DNA of 64,000 nt, taken from contig CAWEXD010000010.1 in the NCBI GenBank assembly GCA_963812945.1, forward strand, positions 248,001 to 312,000. The letters run 5' to 3'. The DNA is from DASRDR01 sp963812945 [NCBI: uncultured Candidatus Rokubacteria bacterium]. GTDB lineage: Bacteria > Methylomirabilota > Methylomirabilia > Rokubacteriales. Of the stretch, positions 24,413-33,147 are shown piece after piece; the first letter of the stretch is position 1, and each line of letters starts with the position of its first letter. The notes beneath the pieces are model-generated. The model was given only the letters and a program-made list of their open reading frames with translations, was not told the origin of the DNA and ran no database searches. A program made the translations under genes and the position numbers.

Positions 24413-26035
24413 ATGGCACGCGCGGTGGATCTCAACTCCGTCGCCGGGAAGACGCCCGTGACCGAGCGGCAGGTGCCGCTCGTCGTGGTCGGCGCCGGCG
24501 CGGCCGGTGTCGCGGCGGCCACGGCCGCGGCGCGGGCCGGGGTGCGGGTGCTTCTCCTCGACGAGCATCCGCTCGACCCCGAGCTGATGGCGATGGACGT
24601 CCCACTCTACTTCGGCCAGCGCATGAGCGTGGCGGTGCGGGACCGAGGCGTCATGCTCGAGCGCGTGGTCCGGGCGAACGCCGCGCTCGAGGAGGCGATC
24701 GACGCGGGGGTCGAGGTCGAGCTGGGCGTCTCCGTGTGGGGCGCCTTTCGTCCAGGTCCGACCATGCGCGCGCTCGGGCCGTGCCTCGGCGTGGCGGACC
24801 TGTCGCGGTCGTGGCTCGTCGGCTACGATCGGCTGATCGTGGCGGCGGGCGCCCGTGATCTCGTGCTCGCGTTCCGGGGCTGGGAGAAGGCGGGGACCAT
24901 GGGCGCCGCCGGGGCCCTCGCTCTCCTCACCCGGTACCAGGCGTGCGCCGCCCGGCGGATGATCGTGCTCGGCTCGGGGCCGCTCGGCCTCGCGGTGGCC
25001 GCGCTCGCGCGCGCCCGCGGCATCGAGGTCCCGGCCATCGTCGAGGTGGCGCCGGCGGTGCGCGGGGACCAGGCGACGGCCGACGCCCTCTCGCGGCAAG
25101 GGGTGCGCGTCTACCCGAGCCACGTGATCGCCGAGGCGCTGGGGGCGCGCGACGAGATCGAGGGGGTTCGTCTCGTCGCGCTCGACGGGGGCGGCCGGCC
25201 GCTGCCGGGCCGCGACACCGAGATCGCCTGCGACACGGTGTGCCTCGCCATCGGGCTCGTCCCGCAGGTCGAGCTGCCCCAGCTTCTGGGGTGCCGGCTC
25301 GTCTTCCGCTCCGAATCCGGGGGGTTCGTTCCCGAGACCGACGCGCAGCACCGGACCAGCCTGCCCGAGGTGTTCGCCGTCGGCGACTGCGCCGGGGTCG
25401 ACGAGGGCGTCGTGACGGCACCCGACCGGGCGATCCGGGCGGGGCGGCGCGCGGGGCTGGCCGCCGCCGCGTCGCTCGGCATGGGGGCAGGGCCGGGCGC
25501 GCCGGAAGCGCCCGACCCGCGGGTCGTCTCGCGGGCGCACGACTACTGGCGCCAGTGGCTTCGCGCAACGCTCGGCCCGGGCGGGCAGGCGATCCTCGCC
25601 TGCCAGTGTGAAGAGGTCACGCGCGAGGAGCTGGTCGGCGTCCAGCCGCCGCGCTATCTCGGGTCGGCGGCGGCGCCGATGCGCGCCCGGAACCTCGGGA
25701 CGCTGGGCCAGGACGGGCCGATCAATCCGGACCAGGTGAAGCGCCTCACGCGGGCGGGGATGGGACCGTGCCAGGGCCGCCGCTGCCGGGAGCAGGTGGC
25801 GCTCTTGCTCGCGGAGGCAGGCGACGTGCCGGTCGATACGATCCCGCTCGCGAGCTACCGGCCGCCCGTCCGGCCGCTCCCGCTGTCCGTGCTCTGGCCC
25901 CACGACGAGCCGGCCGCGATGCGGGAGCACTGGGTGAGCTGGTTCGGCATCCCGACCCAGTTCGCCCCCCACTGGGCCGGTGATCCGGACACGACGGTCA
26001 TGCTGGACGTGCCGGGCGGGATCCCGGTCGAGTGA
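24413..26035 (+). CDS. FAD/NAD(P) oxidoreductase with BFD-like [2Fe-2S] domain, HcnB/opine oxidase subunit A type
   Basis: 540 aa. The N-terminal FAD site is VVVGAGAAGVAAA (about 24-36), a second Rossmann motif is VLGSGPLGLAVAALA (about 184), and VFAVGDCAG lies near 322. The C-terminal domain has CQC and GPCQGRRC, the four-cysteine BFD-like [2Fe-2S] site. This architecture is subunit A/alpha of heteromeric D-amino-acid-type dehydrogenases (opine oxidase OoxA, HCN synthase HcnB, D-hydroxyproline dehydrogenase). Subunit B is encoded 28 bases downstream. The small [2Fe-2S] subunit (HcnA/gamma type) found in some relatives is absent, also as a domain. A 60-residue C-terminal extension is unusual. 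Confidence 0.9.
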   Translation: MARAVDLNSVAGKTPVTERQVPLVVVGAGAAGVAAATAAARAGVRVLLLDEHPLDPELMAMDVPLYFGQRMSVAVRDRGVMLERVVRANAALEEAIDAGVEVELGVSVWGAFRPGPTMRALGPCLGVADLSRSWLVGYDRLIVAAGARDLVLAFRGWEKAGTMGAAGALALLTRYQACAARRMIVLGSGPLGLAVAALARARGIEVPAIVEVAPAVRGDQATADALSRQGVRVYPSHVIAEALGARDEIEGVRLVALDGGGRPLPGRDTEIACDTVCLAIGLVPQVELPQLLGCRLVFRSESGGFVPETDAQHRTSLPEVFAVGDCAGVDEGVVTAPDRAIRAGRRAGLAAAASLGMGAGPGAPEAPDPRVVSRAHDYWRQWLRATLGPGGQAILACQCEEVTREELVGVQPPRYLGSAAAPMRARNLGTLGQDGPINPDQVKRLTRAGMGPCQGRRCREQVALLLAEAGDVPVDTIPLASYRPPVRPLPLSVLWPHDEPAAMREHWVSWFGIPTQFAPHWAGDPDTTVMLDVPGGIPVE

Positions 26036-26063
26036 GACCGCGGCGACGCGGACGAGGAGACGC

Positions 26064-27251
26064 ATGACGGAGCCGCGTGGAGCCAGCGTCGTCATCGTCG
26101 GCGGAGGCGTGACCGGCCTCAGCGCGGGCTGGTGGCTCGCGCGGGCCGGCGTCGACGTGCTGGTCCTCGAGGCGGGCATCGTCGGGTGGGAGGCGTCGGG
26201 CCGGAACGGCGGCGGCGCGACCCACGTCTACAGCCCCCTCGGCCTCGAAGAGCAGCGGCTCTGGCCCCAGATGGACGCGCTCCTCGGGTATCCGACCGAG
26301 CACATGCCGCACCGGATCAAGGTGGCGCTGTCGGACGAGCAGCTGGCGCTCTACCGGACCAATGCCGAGATCGCCGCCCGGCAGGGCTTCCGGACCGAGC
26401 CGCTCGACCGGAAAGAGCTCCGCGAGCTCATCCCGATCGTCGGGGACAACGCCATCGGCGGGCTCTACCTCCACTTCGGCGGCCACGCGAACCCGCAGCG
26501 CACCGTGCAGGCCTACGCCTGGGCGCTCCAGGACCTGGGCGGTCGCATCCGCCAGCACACGCCGGTGACGGGCTTCCGGGTTGCCGGGGGGCGCGTCACG
26601 GCCGTCGAGACCGACGCCGGGCCGATCGGCGCCGACACGGTGGTCCTCGCGGCGGGGCCGCAGACGGATCGCCTGGCCACCCGTTTCGGCGTGACGGTCC
26701 CGCTCGCCCCGTCGCGCGTCGAGATGATCTGTACCGAGCCCTTGCCGCTGATGCGGGTCGGCGGGGTGGATGGCAACGGGCTCTACGGGCGCCAGACGCG
26801 CCGCGGGAACCTCGTCTACGGCGGCGGGCCCCACGAGTGGCTCGACGGCGCCTGGCTCTCGGCGCCGGGCTCGCGCCCCACGACGCCGCTCCTCCGGAAC
26901 CTCGGTCGCCGCCTCGCCGAGCTGTTCCCCGGCGCGGCGCACGTCCGCATCATCCGGAGCTGGGCCGGGATCGTGGAGAACACGCCGGACGGGCTGCCCA
27001 TCGTCGACCGCCTGGCCGAGCCGTCGAACGTCGTCCTCGCCACCATGTCGAGCGTCGGGTTCGGGCTCTCGCCAGCCTCCGGCAGGGCCATCAGCGAGCT
27101 CGTCCTCCACGGCCGGTGTCGCTTCGCCGACCTCACCGCGCTCCGGTGGAACCGCTTCGCCGACACGCCCCCGGACTGGCGCACGCGGCTGGGCTGGCTC
27201 CCCACGGGGTCAGACTTTGACTTCCAAACAGTTTCCGCCCCCGGGCCCTGA
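26064..27251 (+). CDS. FAD-dependent D-amino-acid/opine dehydrogenase subunit B (HcnC/OoxB type)
   Basis: 395 aa from the ATG at 26064 with GAGGAG upstream. DAO-fold: VVIVGGGVTGLSAGWWLARAG and a C-terminal IVENTPDGLPIVDRL...MSSVGFGLSPASG motif. Expected to form the catalytic partner of the BFD-containing protein upstream and to oxidise an N-substituted or D-amino acid, HCN-synthase-like glycine, or an opine. The last 15 or so residues are encoded by the inverted-repeat element that begins at 27203, so the native C-terminus has been replaced; the domain core appears complete. Confidence 0.9.
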   Translation: MTEPRGASVVIVGGGVTGLSAGWWLARAGVDVLVLEAGIVGWEASGRNGGGATHVYSPLGLEEQRLWPQMDALLGYPTEHMPHRIKVALSDEQLALYRTNAEIAARQGFRTEPLDRKELRELIPIVGDNAIGGLYLHFGGHANPQRTVQAYAWALQDLGGRIRQHTPVTGFRVAGGRVTAVETDAGPIGADTVVLAAGPQTDRLATRFGVTVPLAPSRVEMICTEPLPLMRVGGVDGNGLYGRQTRRGNLVYGGGPHEWLDGAWLSAPGSRPTTPLLRNLGRRLAELFPGAAHVRIIRSWAGIVENTPDGLPIVDRLAEPSNVVLATMSSVGFGLSPASGRAISELVLHGRCRFADLTALRWNRFADTPPDWRTRLGWLPTGSDFDFQTVSAPGP

Positions 27252-27313
27252 TCTCTTGGCCACTGTCGCCGAGGCCCAGCCAAAATGTTCAGAAGTCAAA
27301 GTCTGACCCCGTG
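27203..27313. repeat. 111-bp element with 22-bp perfect terminal inverted repeats
   Basis: Bases 27203-27224 and 27292-27313 are exact reverse complements (core GGGGTCAGACTTTGACTTC), separated by 67 bases with further imperfect pairing just inside (CAAACAG / CATTTTG). The sequence type GGGGTCAGACTTTGACTT is, from memory, a recurrent motif around REP/RAYT or MITE-like elements in environmental GC-rich genomes. It lies between two genes of one operon: it supplies the last codons and stop of the upstream dehydrogenase, and its right end contains the GTG start of the alcohol dehydrogenase. No SD remains in front of that GTG. As RNA it would form a 22-bp stem. Confidence 0.85.
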
Positions 27314-28420
27314 AAGGCCGCGGTCTGCTACGAGCTTGGGAAACCCTTGATCGTCGAGGACGTGATCCTCGATCCACCCGAGGCGGGGGAGGTCCGCGTC
27401 CGGATCGGCGCCGTCGCGATCTGTCACAGCGACGTGCATCTGGTCCGCGGCGACTGGTTCGGCTGGAGCTCGACGCCCCCGCCCGTGGTGGCGGGCCACG
27501 AGGCGGCGGGGCTCGTCGAGGACGTCGGCCCGGGCGTCACCGCGGTGCGGTCGGGCGACCCGGTGGTCGTGTCGCTCCTCCGCACGTGCGGCCGGTGCAT
27601 CCCGTGCCTGACGGGCACCGCCTACCTCTGCGAGGGGACCTACGCCCTGATGACCGAGCACCGCCTCCACACACCGGACGGCCGGCCGCTCAACGCGGGC
27701 ATCCGGGTCGCGGGTTTCGCGGAGGCCGTGGTCGTGGACCAGTCGCAGCTGGTGCCGGTGCCCGCCGACCTCGGCTTCGACCGCGCGTGCCTCCTCGCCT
27801 GCGGCGTGATCACGGGCGTCGGGGCCGTGCTCAACACGGCGGAGCTCACCCCGGGCAGCAGCGCGGTCGTGATCGGGGCGGGGGGCGTCGGTCTGAACGC
27901 GATCCAGGGCGCCCGGCTCGCGGGGGCGTCGCCCCTCGTCGCCGTGGACGTCGTCCCGTCGAAGCTCCCGGTGGCGCGGCGCTTCGGGGCGACCCATGCC
28001 GTCGACGGACGCCAGGACGACGTCCGGGGGCTCGTGCGGGAGCTGACGGCCGGCCGGGGCGCCGACTACGTCTTCGTGACGGTCGGGAGCCCGCCGGCGG
28101 TGAGCCAGGCGCTCACGCTCGTCCGGCGCGGGGGGACGGTGGTCCTGGTGGGGATGCCGGCGGCAGGCGCCACGGCGCCGATCCCGGTCGGCGACTTCGC
28201 CGGCAACGGGCTCCGGCTCCTCGGCAGCAACATGGGCTCGACCCGGCTCGGCGTGGACGTGCCCCGCCTCGTGGCGCGCTACCGGGAGGGCCGCCTCCAG
28301 CTGGACGAGCTCATCACCGCACGGTATCCGCTCGAGCGGATCAACGAGGCGATCGTCGCGATGGAAGGCGGCGAGGCGCTTCGGAACGTCGTCGTGTTCC
28401 CCGAGGTCGACGCGCCGTGA
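27311..28420 (+). CDS. Zinc-dependent alcohol dehydrogenase, class III-like
   Basis: 369 aa, GTG start at 27311 within the right arm of the inverted repeat; MKAAV is the usual beginning of the family, so the start is right despite the missing SD. Catalytic zinc site: CHSDVH and GHEAAG; structural zinc site CGRCIPC...C; NAD-binding GAGGVGLNAIQGA. Medium-chain dehydrogenase, similar to S-(hydroxymethyl)-type and aryl alcohol enzymes. It ends with a GTGA overlap with the Rieske oxygenase gene, so the two are translationally coupled and presumably act in the same pathway. Confidence 0.93.
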   Translation: MKAAVCYELGKPLIVEDVILDPPEAGEVRVRIGAVAICHSDVHLVRGDWFGWSSTPPPVVAGHEAAGLVEDVGPGVTAVRSGDPVVVSLLRTCGRCIPCLTGTAYLCEGTYALMTEHRLHTPDGRPLNAGIRVAGFAEAVVVDQSQLVPVPADLGFDRACLLACGVITGVGAVLNTAELTPGSSAVVIGAGGVGLNAIQGARLAGASPLVAVDVVPSKLPVARRFGATHAVDGRQDDVRGLVRELTAGRGADYVFVTVGSPPAVSQALTLVRRGGTVVLVGMPAAGATAPIPVGDFAGNGLRLLGSNMGSTRLGVDVPRLVARYREGRLQLDELITARYPLERINEAIVAMEGGEALRNVVVFPEVDAP

Positions 28421-29565
28421 AGCCCGCGCCTGACGCCGGGGGCCCGCTCGCGCGGACCTTACCGGGGCGCTTCTACCACGATCCCGCGATCTGGCAGCTC
28501 GAGCAGGCCCGCCTCTTCGGGCGCCTCTGGGTCCTCGTGGGGCGCGCGGACCAGTTCCATGCCGTGGGGCACTACCGCACCGTGCGGGTCGGGGACGAGA
28601 GCGTCCTCGTCGTGCGGGGCGAAGACGGCGGGCTCCGCGCGCTCCTGAACGTCTGTCGGCACCGGGGTGCCCAGCTCTGCTCGGCCGAGCGCGGCCAGAC
28701 GCGCACGCTCCAGTGCCGCTATCACGCGTGGACCTACGGGCTCGACGGGCGCCTCCTGCGGGCCCCCGGGCTCCAGGATGCGAGGGACTTCGACCGCGGC
28801 GCGTTCGGGCTCGTCCCCGTGGCCCTCGACACGTGGGAGGAGCTCGTGTGGGTGAGCCTCGCCGCGGACCCGCCGCCCGTTGCCGACCAGATCCTCCCCC
28901 AGCTCCTGGACCGGCTCGGCGACGCCGGGCGCCTGGCCGCGTACCGGATCGGCGCGCTCGCGGTAGGCCGCACGCTCGAGTACGAGGTCGGGGCCAACTG
29001 GAAGGTCATCGTCGAGAACTTCATGGAGTGCTACCACTGCGCGCCGATGCACCCGGAGCTGGTGCGGCTCCTGCCGGCCTTCCGGAGCGGGGCGACCCAG
29101 GAGCACGGGCTCGGCACGCGCCTGGCCGACGACGCGGAGGCGCTCACTGTGAGCGGGCGGGCGCCCGGCCCGCCGTTCCCGGGCTTGGTACCCGGCCACG
29201 AGCGGCACTACTACGGGATGGTGGTCCGCCCGAACCTGTTCCTGAACCTCCTCCCCGACCACGTGATCGTGCACACGCTGACGCCGCTCGCGCCGGATCG
29301 CTCGCGGGTGACGTGTGACTGGCTCTTCGATCCCGACGTGGTCGCCCGGCCCGGCTTCGACCCGACCGACACGGTCTCCGTGTTCGATCGGGTCAACCGC
29401 CAGGACTGGGAGGTCTGCGAGTGGGTCCAGGCCGGCGTCCGCTCGCGGGCCTTCGCGGCCGGGGGCGTCTACGTCCCGATCGAGCGCCACATCCGCGGGT
29501 TCAACGACTTCGTGCTAGCGCAGCTCGGGGTGACCGCCGCTGACCCCGACCCTGGCCCGGTGTAG
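28417..29565 (+). CDS. Rieske non-heme iron oxygenase, alpha subunit
   Basis: 382 aa, GTG start overlapping the preceding stop by 4 bases. The Rieske centre is Cys80-x-His82 and Cys100-x2-His103. The mononuclear iron site is ENFMECYHCAPMH with His207 and His212 and Glu204 in place of the usual bridging Asp. This ECYHC form is typical of the CntA/GbcA-like group acting on quaternary amines or similar small substrates, in contrast to the naphthalene dioxygenase type. No ferredoxin reductase gene is adjacent. Candidate role: N- or O-demethylation or hydroxylation upstream of the FAD dehydrogenases of the same run. Confidence 0.93.
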   Translation: MKPAPDAGGPLARTLPGRFYHDPAIWQLEQARLFGRLWVLVGRADQFHAVGHYRTVRVGDESVLVVRGEDGGLRALLNVCRHRGAQLCSAERGQTRTLQCRYHAWTYGLDGRLLRAPGLQDARDFDRGAFGLVPVALDTWEELVWVSLAADPPPVADQILPQLLDRLGDAGRLAAYRIGALAVGRTLEYEVGANWKVIVENFMECYHCAPMHPELVRLLPAFRSGATQEHGLGTRLADDAEALTVSGRAPGPPFPGLVPGHERHYYGMVVRPNLFLNLLPDHVIVHTLTPLAPDRSRVTCDWLFDPDVVARPGFDPTDTVSVFDRVNRQDWEVCEWVQAGVRSRAFAAGGVYVPIERHIRGFNDFVLAQLGVTAADPDPGPV

Positions 29566-29748
29566 CCTCGGGCCGGTGAGATGAACCGTCTCGGTCGCCA
29601 CCAGATCCTCGGGGGCGCCGCGGCGACGGCGGTTCCATGACGCCGGTCGTGCCCTCAGTCCACGCCCGGAAGCGCGGGGGGGATCCCTCGGTTCGCGGCG
29701 CGCCGCGCAGAATATGGACCACACCCCGGACACACAGAGGAGACAGTC

Positions 29749-30822
29749 ATGAACGTCACCCAGTGGCTTCGGCGCGCCGCCGTCGGTCTCACGATCGCGC
29801 TGGCCCCGCTCTCGGCGTGGGCTCAAGGGTATCCGACTCCGAAGGAGGGCACGTGGATCGCTCGTGACTTCCGGTTCCATACGGGTGAGGTGATGCCTGA
29901 ACTGCGCCTGCACTACACAACGGTGGGCGCTCCGACCGGTGACCCCGTGCTCATCCTGCACGGCACCACGGGCTCCGGCACCGGCATGCTCGGCCCCGCG
30001 TTCGCCGGCGAACTGTTTGGCCCCGGGCAGCCCCTCGACGCGGGCAAGTACTTCATCGTGCTGCCCGACGCCATCGGCACCGGAAAGTCGAGCAAGCCCT
30101 CGGACGGGATGCGCACGACATTTCCCCGCTACAACTACGACGACATGGTCACCGCACAGTACCGGCTGGTGACGGAAGCCCTGGGGATTCGACGTCTGCG
30201 CCTGGTGCTCGGAAACTCCATGGGTGGCATGCAGGCCTGGATCTGGGGCGTGAAGTACCCCGAGTTCATGGATGCGCTGGTGCCCATGGCTTCGATGCCG
30301 ACGGAAATGTCGGGCCGCAACTGGCTGACGCGCCGTCTGATCATCGATTCCATCCGCAACGACCCGGAATGGATGAACGGCAACTACACCAAGCAGCCGC
30401 GCAGCCTGCAGTTCGCCACGGTGTTCTACGGCATCGCCACGAACGGCGGCAATCAGCGCCTCCAGCAGCTGGCTCCGACCCGCGACAAGGCGGACCAGTT
30501 GCTCAACCAGCGCCTGAGCGCGCCCTTCTCCGGCGACGCCAATGACCACCTGTACCAGTGGGATGCCTCGCGCGACTACAACTCCTCGCCGGGACTGGAG
30601 CGCATCCAGGCTGCGGTCCTGGCCATCAACTCGGCCGACGACGAACGCAATCCGCCGGAACTCGGGATCATGGAGCGTGAACTCAAGCGCGTGAAGCAGG
30701 CCCGTCTGCTCCTCATCCCCGGTAGCCAGGAGACCGCCGGGCATGGGACGACGGCGCAGGCGAAGTGGTGGAAGCACCAGCTGGCGGACTTCTTGTCGAG
30801 CGTGGCGCGCAGAGGCCCGTAA
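29749..30822 (+). CDS. Secreted alpha/beta hydrolase of the homoserine O-acetyltransferase (MetX) fold
   Basis: 357 aa, SD GAGGAGACAG. Signal peptide 1-25 with AWA-Q cleavage. MetX-fold hydrolase: oxyanion region LILHGTTGSGTG, LPDAIGTGKSS, nucleophile GNSMGG (Ser157), acid in NSADDERNP and His in TAGHGTTAQ. Export is inconsistent with methionine biosynthesis, so it is probably a periplasmic esterase or acyltransferase. Leucine is mostly CTG and Arg CGT/CGC here whereas neighbours favour CTC, and GC is lower, so acquisition from a betaproteobacterium-like donor is plausible. It stands alone between two plus-strand units. Confidence 0.88.
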   Translation: MNVTQWLRRAAVGLTIALAPLSAWAQGYPTPKEGTWIARDFRFHTGEVMPELRLHYTTVGAPTGDPVLILHGTTGSGTGMLGPAFAGELFGPGQPLDAGKYFIVLPDAIGTGKSSKPSDGMRTTFPRYNYDDMVTAQYRLVTEALGIRRLRLVLGNSMGGMQAWIWGVKYPEFMDALVPMASMPTEMSGRNWLTRRLIIDSIRNDPEWMNGNYTKQPRSLQFATVFYGIATNGGNQRLQQLAPTRDKADQLLNQRLSAPFSGDANDHLYQWDASRDYNSSPGLERIQAAVLAINSADDERNPPELGIMERELKRVKQARLLLIPGSQETAGHGTTAQAKWWKHQLADFLSSVARRGP

Positions 30823-30908
30823 GAGGCACCATGGCGCTCGACGCCGACCATCCGAAAGCCTCGTCGGACTAGCTGCCGGCCGGCCCCTCCCGGCCCGCGG
30901 ACCGCGGC

Positions 30909-31862
30909 ATGCGAGGGGCCATCGCGGTCGATGAGCCCCGGCGCGTGACGCCCGCGGCCTGGCTCTGGATCCCGGTCACGATCGGGGCGGCCCTCGCCCA
31001 GACGCTCAGGAACACGGCGCAGCGACACCTCACCGCCTCGGTCGGCATTCTCGGGGCCACGCTCGTGCGCTTCCTGTACGGGCTCCCCTTCGCGGCCCTC
31101 TGGTTCGCCCTCGTCCGGGGCGCCGGCGCCGGGCCGAACCCCACTCCGAGCGCCGGATTCATCGGCTGGGTGCTCCTGGGCGCCGTGTGCCAGATCGCGG
31201 CGACCGCGCTCCTGCTCCGCGTGATGGCGGAGCGCAACTTCACGCTGGGCGTCGCCTACTCGAAGAGCGAGCTCATCCAGGTCGCGGTCTTCGGCTTCGC
31301 GTTTCTCGGCGATCCGGTCTCCCGCGCGGCCGCGCTCGCCATCGCCCTGGGGACGCTCGGGGTGCTGCTCCTGTCGCCGGCCGATGCCCGACACCCGGTG
31401 CGCGCGCTGCTGCTGGGCTGGACGTCCCGGCCGGCGCTCCTCGGGCTCGCCTCCGGCGCCGGCTTCGCGCTGGCGGCCGTCGGCTATCGCGGGGCCGCCC
31501 TGGCGCTCGGCGACGCGCGGTTCCTCCGGGCCGCGGCCTACACTCTCGTCGCGGCCCAGTTCCTCCAGACTGTCTTGCTCGGAGGCTGGCTCCTCGTCCG
31601 GGACGCCGCCGTCCTCATGGGCGTGCTCCGGGCCTGGCGCGCGTCGCTCTTCGCGGGACTCATGGGCGCCGCGGCGTCCGCCGGCTGGTTCACCGCCATG
31701 ACGATCGAGCCGGTCGCCCACGTGCGCACGCTCGGGCTGATCGAGCTCCTGTTCAGCTGCGCCGTCTCCCGGCAGGTGTTTCGAGAGCGGCTGACCCGGC
31801 GCGAGCTGGCGGGCGTCGCCCTGCTCGCGCTGGCGCTGGTCGTCGTGACGCTGCGGGGCTGA
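30909..31862 (+). CDS. DMT superfamily (EamA-like) transporter
   Basis: 317 aa with about ten hydrophobic helices in two repeated halves, the DMT/EamA topology. The end of the first half carries NFTLGVAYSKSELIQVAVFGFAFLGDP, matching the conserved region in which the helix before the loop closes the repeat; the second half has the equivalent VAHVRTLGLIELLFSCAVSRQVFRE. Substrate unknown (amino acids, amines or other metabolites in the family). No SD is visible before the ATG at 30909. Its 3' end overlaps, convergently, the last 110 bases of the frameshifted PLP lyase frame. Confidence 0.88.
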   Translation: MRGAIAVDEPRRVTPAAWLWIPVTIGAALAQTLRNTAQRHLTASVGILGATLVRFLYGLPFAALWFALVRGAGAGPNPTPSAGFIGWVLLGAVCQIAATALLLRVMAERNFTLGVAYSKSELIQVAVFGFAFLGDPVSRAAALAIALGTLGVLLLSPADARHPVRALLLGWTSRPALLGLASGAGFALAAVGYRGAALALGDARFLRAAAYTLVAAQFLQTVLLGGWLLVRDAAVLMGVLRAWRASLFAGLMGAAASAGWFTAMTIEPVAHVRTLGLIELLFSCAVSRQVFRERLTRRELAGVALLALALVVVTLRG

Positions 31863-33139
31863 GACTCCGACCTCGGCCCGTCTGGCAGCTGCGGAGCGCC
31901 TGGGCGAGATCCTCCAGGAGGTCCTCGACGCCCTCGATCCCCACCGACATGCGGAAGGTGCCGGGCCCGATGCCGAGCGCCGTCTGCTGGTCCGGGCTGA
32001 GCCAGCGATGCGTGGTCCGCGCCGGATTCACCATGATCGAGTAGAGATCGCCGAGGGTCGTCGCCGGGAGCACCAGCCGGAGGGCGTCGAGGAACCGGAA
32101 GGCCCTCGCCGTGTCGCAGTCGGCGACGTCGAAGGACAGCATGGCGCCGTAGCGCCCCTCGGGGAAGAGCCGCCGGGCCGTCGCGTGATCGGGGTGGCTC
32201 GGAAGCCCCGGGTAAGCGGACGCGCGCGACCGCCGGGTGGCCTTCCAGGAAGCGGGCGACCCGGACCGCGCTCTCGCACTGGCGCGCCATCCGAAGCGGG
32301 AACGTCTTGAGCCCACGGAGGGCGAGCCACGCCTCGTTCGGGCCGAGCGCGGACCCGACCTGGATCAGCATGTCCGTCAGCCGGTCGTAGTCCTCGAGCC
32401 GGCAGCCGACCGAGCCGGCCAGCACGTCCCCGTGGCCCGACAGGAACTTGCTCACGCTGTGCGTGACGAGATCGGCGCCGAGCGCCGCCGGGCGGAGCAG
32501 GTACGGGGTGGTGAACGTGTTGTCGACGATCACCCGCGCGCCGTGCCGGTGCCCGAGCTCGATCACGGCCGGCGCGTCGATCACCCGGGTCAGGGGGTTC
32601 GTGACCGCCTCGAAGTACACCACGCGCGGCCGCACCCGCCGGATCGCGTCCTCGAGGCGATCGAGATCCGCGAAGCTGGTCACCGTGCTCGGCGTCCCGA
32701 GGGCCGGGAAGACGCCCTCCACCAACGTGGTGACGCTGCCGTAGACGTCGCTCGAGGCGAGGATCGGCCCGGCCTTGCCCGCGCCCGCCGTCAGGACGGC
32801 GAGGTGGCTCGCCGCCATCCCGGAGCCACACACGCGGGTGACCTCGACCCTCTCCAGCGTGGAGAGCGCCCGCTCGAGCGCCGCCGTGGTCGGCGAGCCG
32901 GCCCGGCTGTACGAGTAGCCCGCCTTCCGGCGCCAGACCACGTCGTCGAGGTCCTCCGCCCGGTCGTAGAAGAAGGTCGTGGCGTTGTGGATCGGCGTGC
33001 TGCTCGGCCAGGCGCCGGGCGGCTCCCAGCGCTCGCCCGCGTGGACGCACTGGGTCTCGAGGTCCTTGCCGGCGTAGCGCGGGTCGGCCCGGCGGTTCTG
33101 GGCGCTCGGCGAGCCCGGGACGGGCGGGAGCCCGGCCAT
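31753..33139 (-). pseudogene. Frameshifted PLP-dependent Cys/Met metabolism enzyme (cystathionine lyase/gamma-synthase family)
   Basis: The first part (ATG at 33139, SD GGAGGG) encodes a normal Cys/Met_Meta_PP enzyme: QCVHAGE, SSTPIHNATTFFYD, SGMAASHLAVLTAG, VDNTFTTPYL and the PLP lysine in HSVSKFLSGHGDV. At about 32213-32215 one extra A:T pair (TAAG instead of TAG on the plus strand) shifts the frame after PAVARVR. The family sequence resumes at once in the next frame: YPGLPSHPDHATARR...GAMLSFDV...SIMVNPARTTHRW...MSVGIEGVEDLLEDL. This is either a one-base assembly error or a recent mutation. The tail overlaps the convergent transporter gene. The intact enzyme would be a methionine gamma-lyase, cystathionine beta-lyase or gamma-synthase, last gene of the methyltransferase operon. 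Confidence 0.88.
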
Positions 33140-33147
33140 GGGCCCCC

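Noticed and set aside
21156-24419. Very long minus-strand open frame across the permease and hydrolase genes
   Set aside because: Its translation is Arg/Pro/Gly-rich low-complexity text antisense to the CocE-type hydrolase; only the permease and dodecin portions in other frames have family sequence. A GC-bias artefact.
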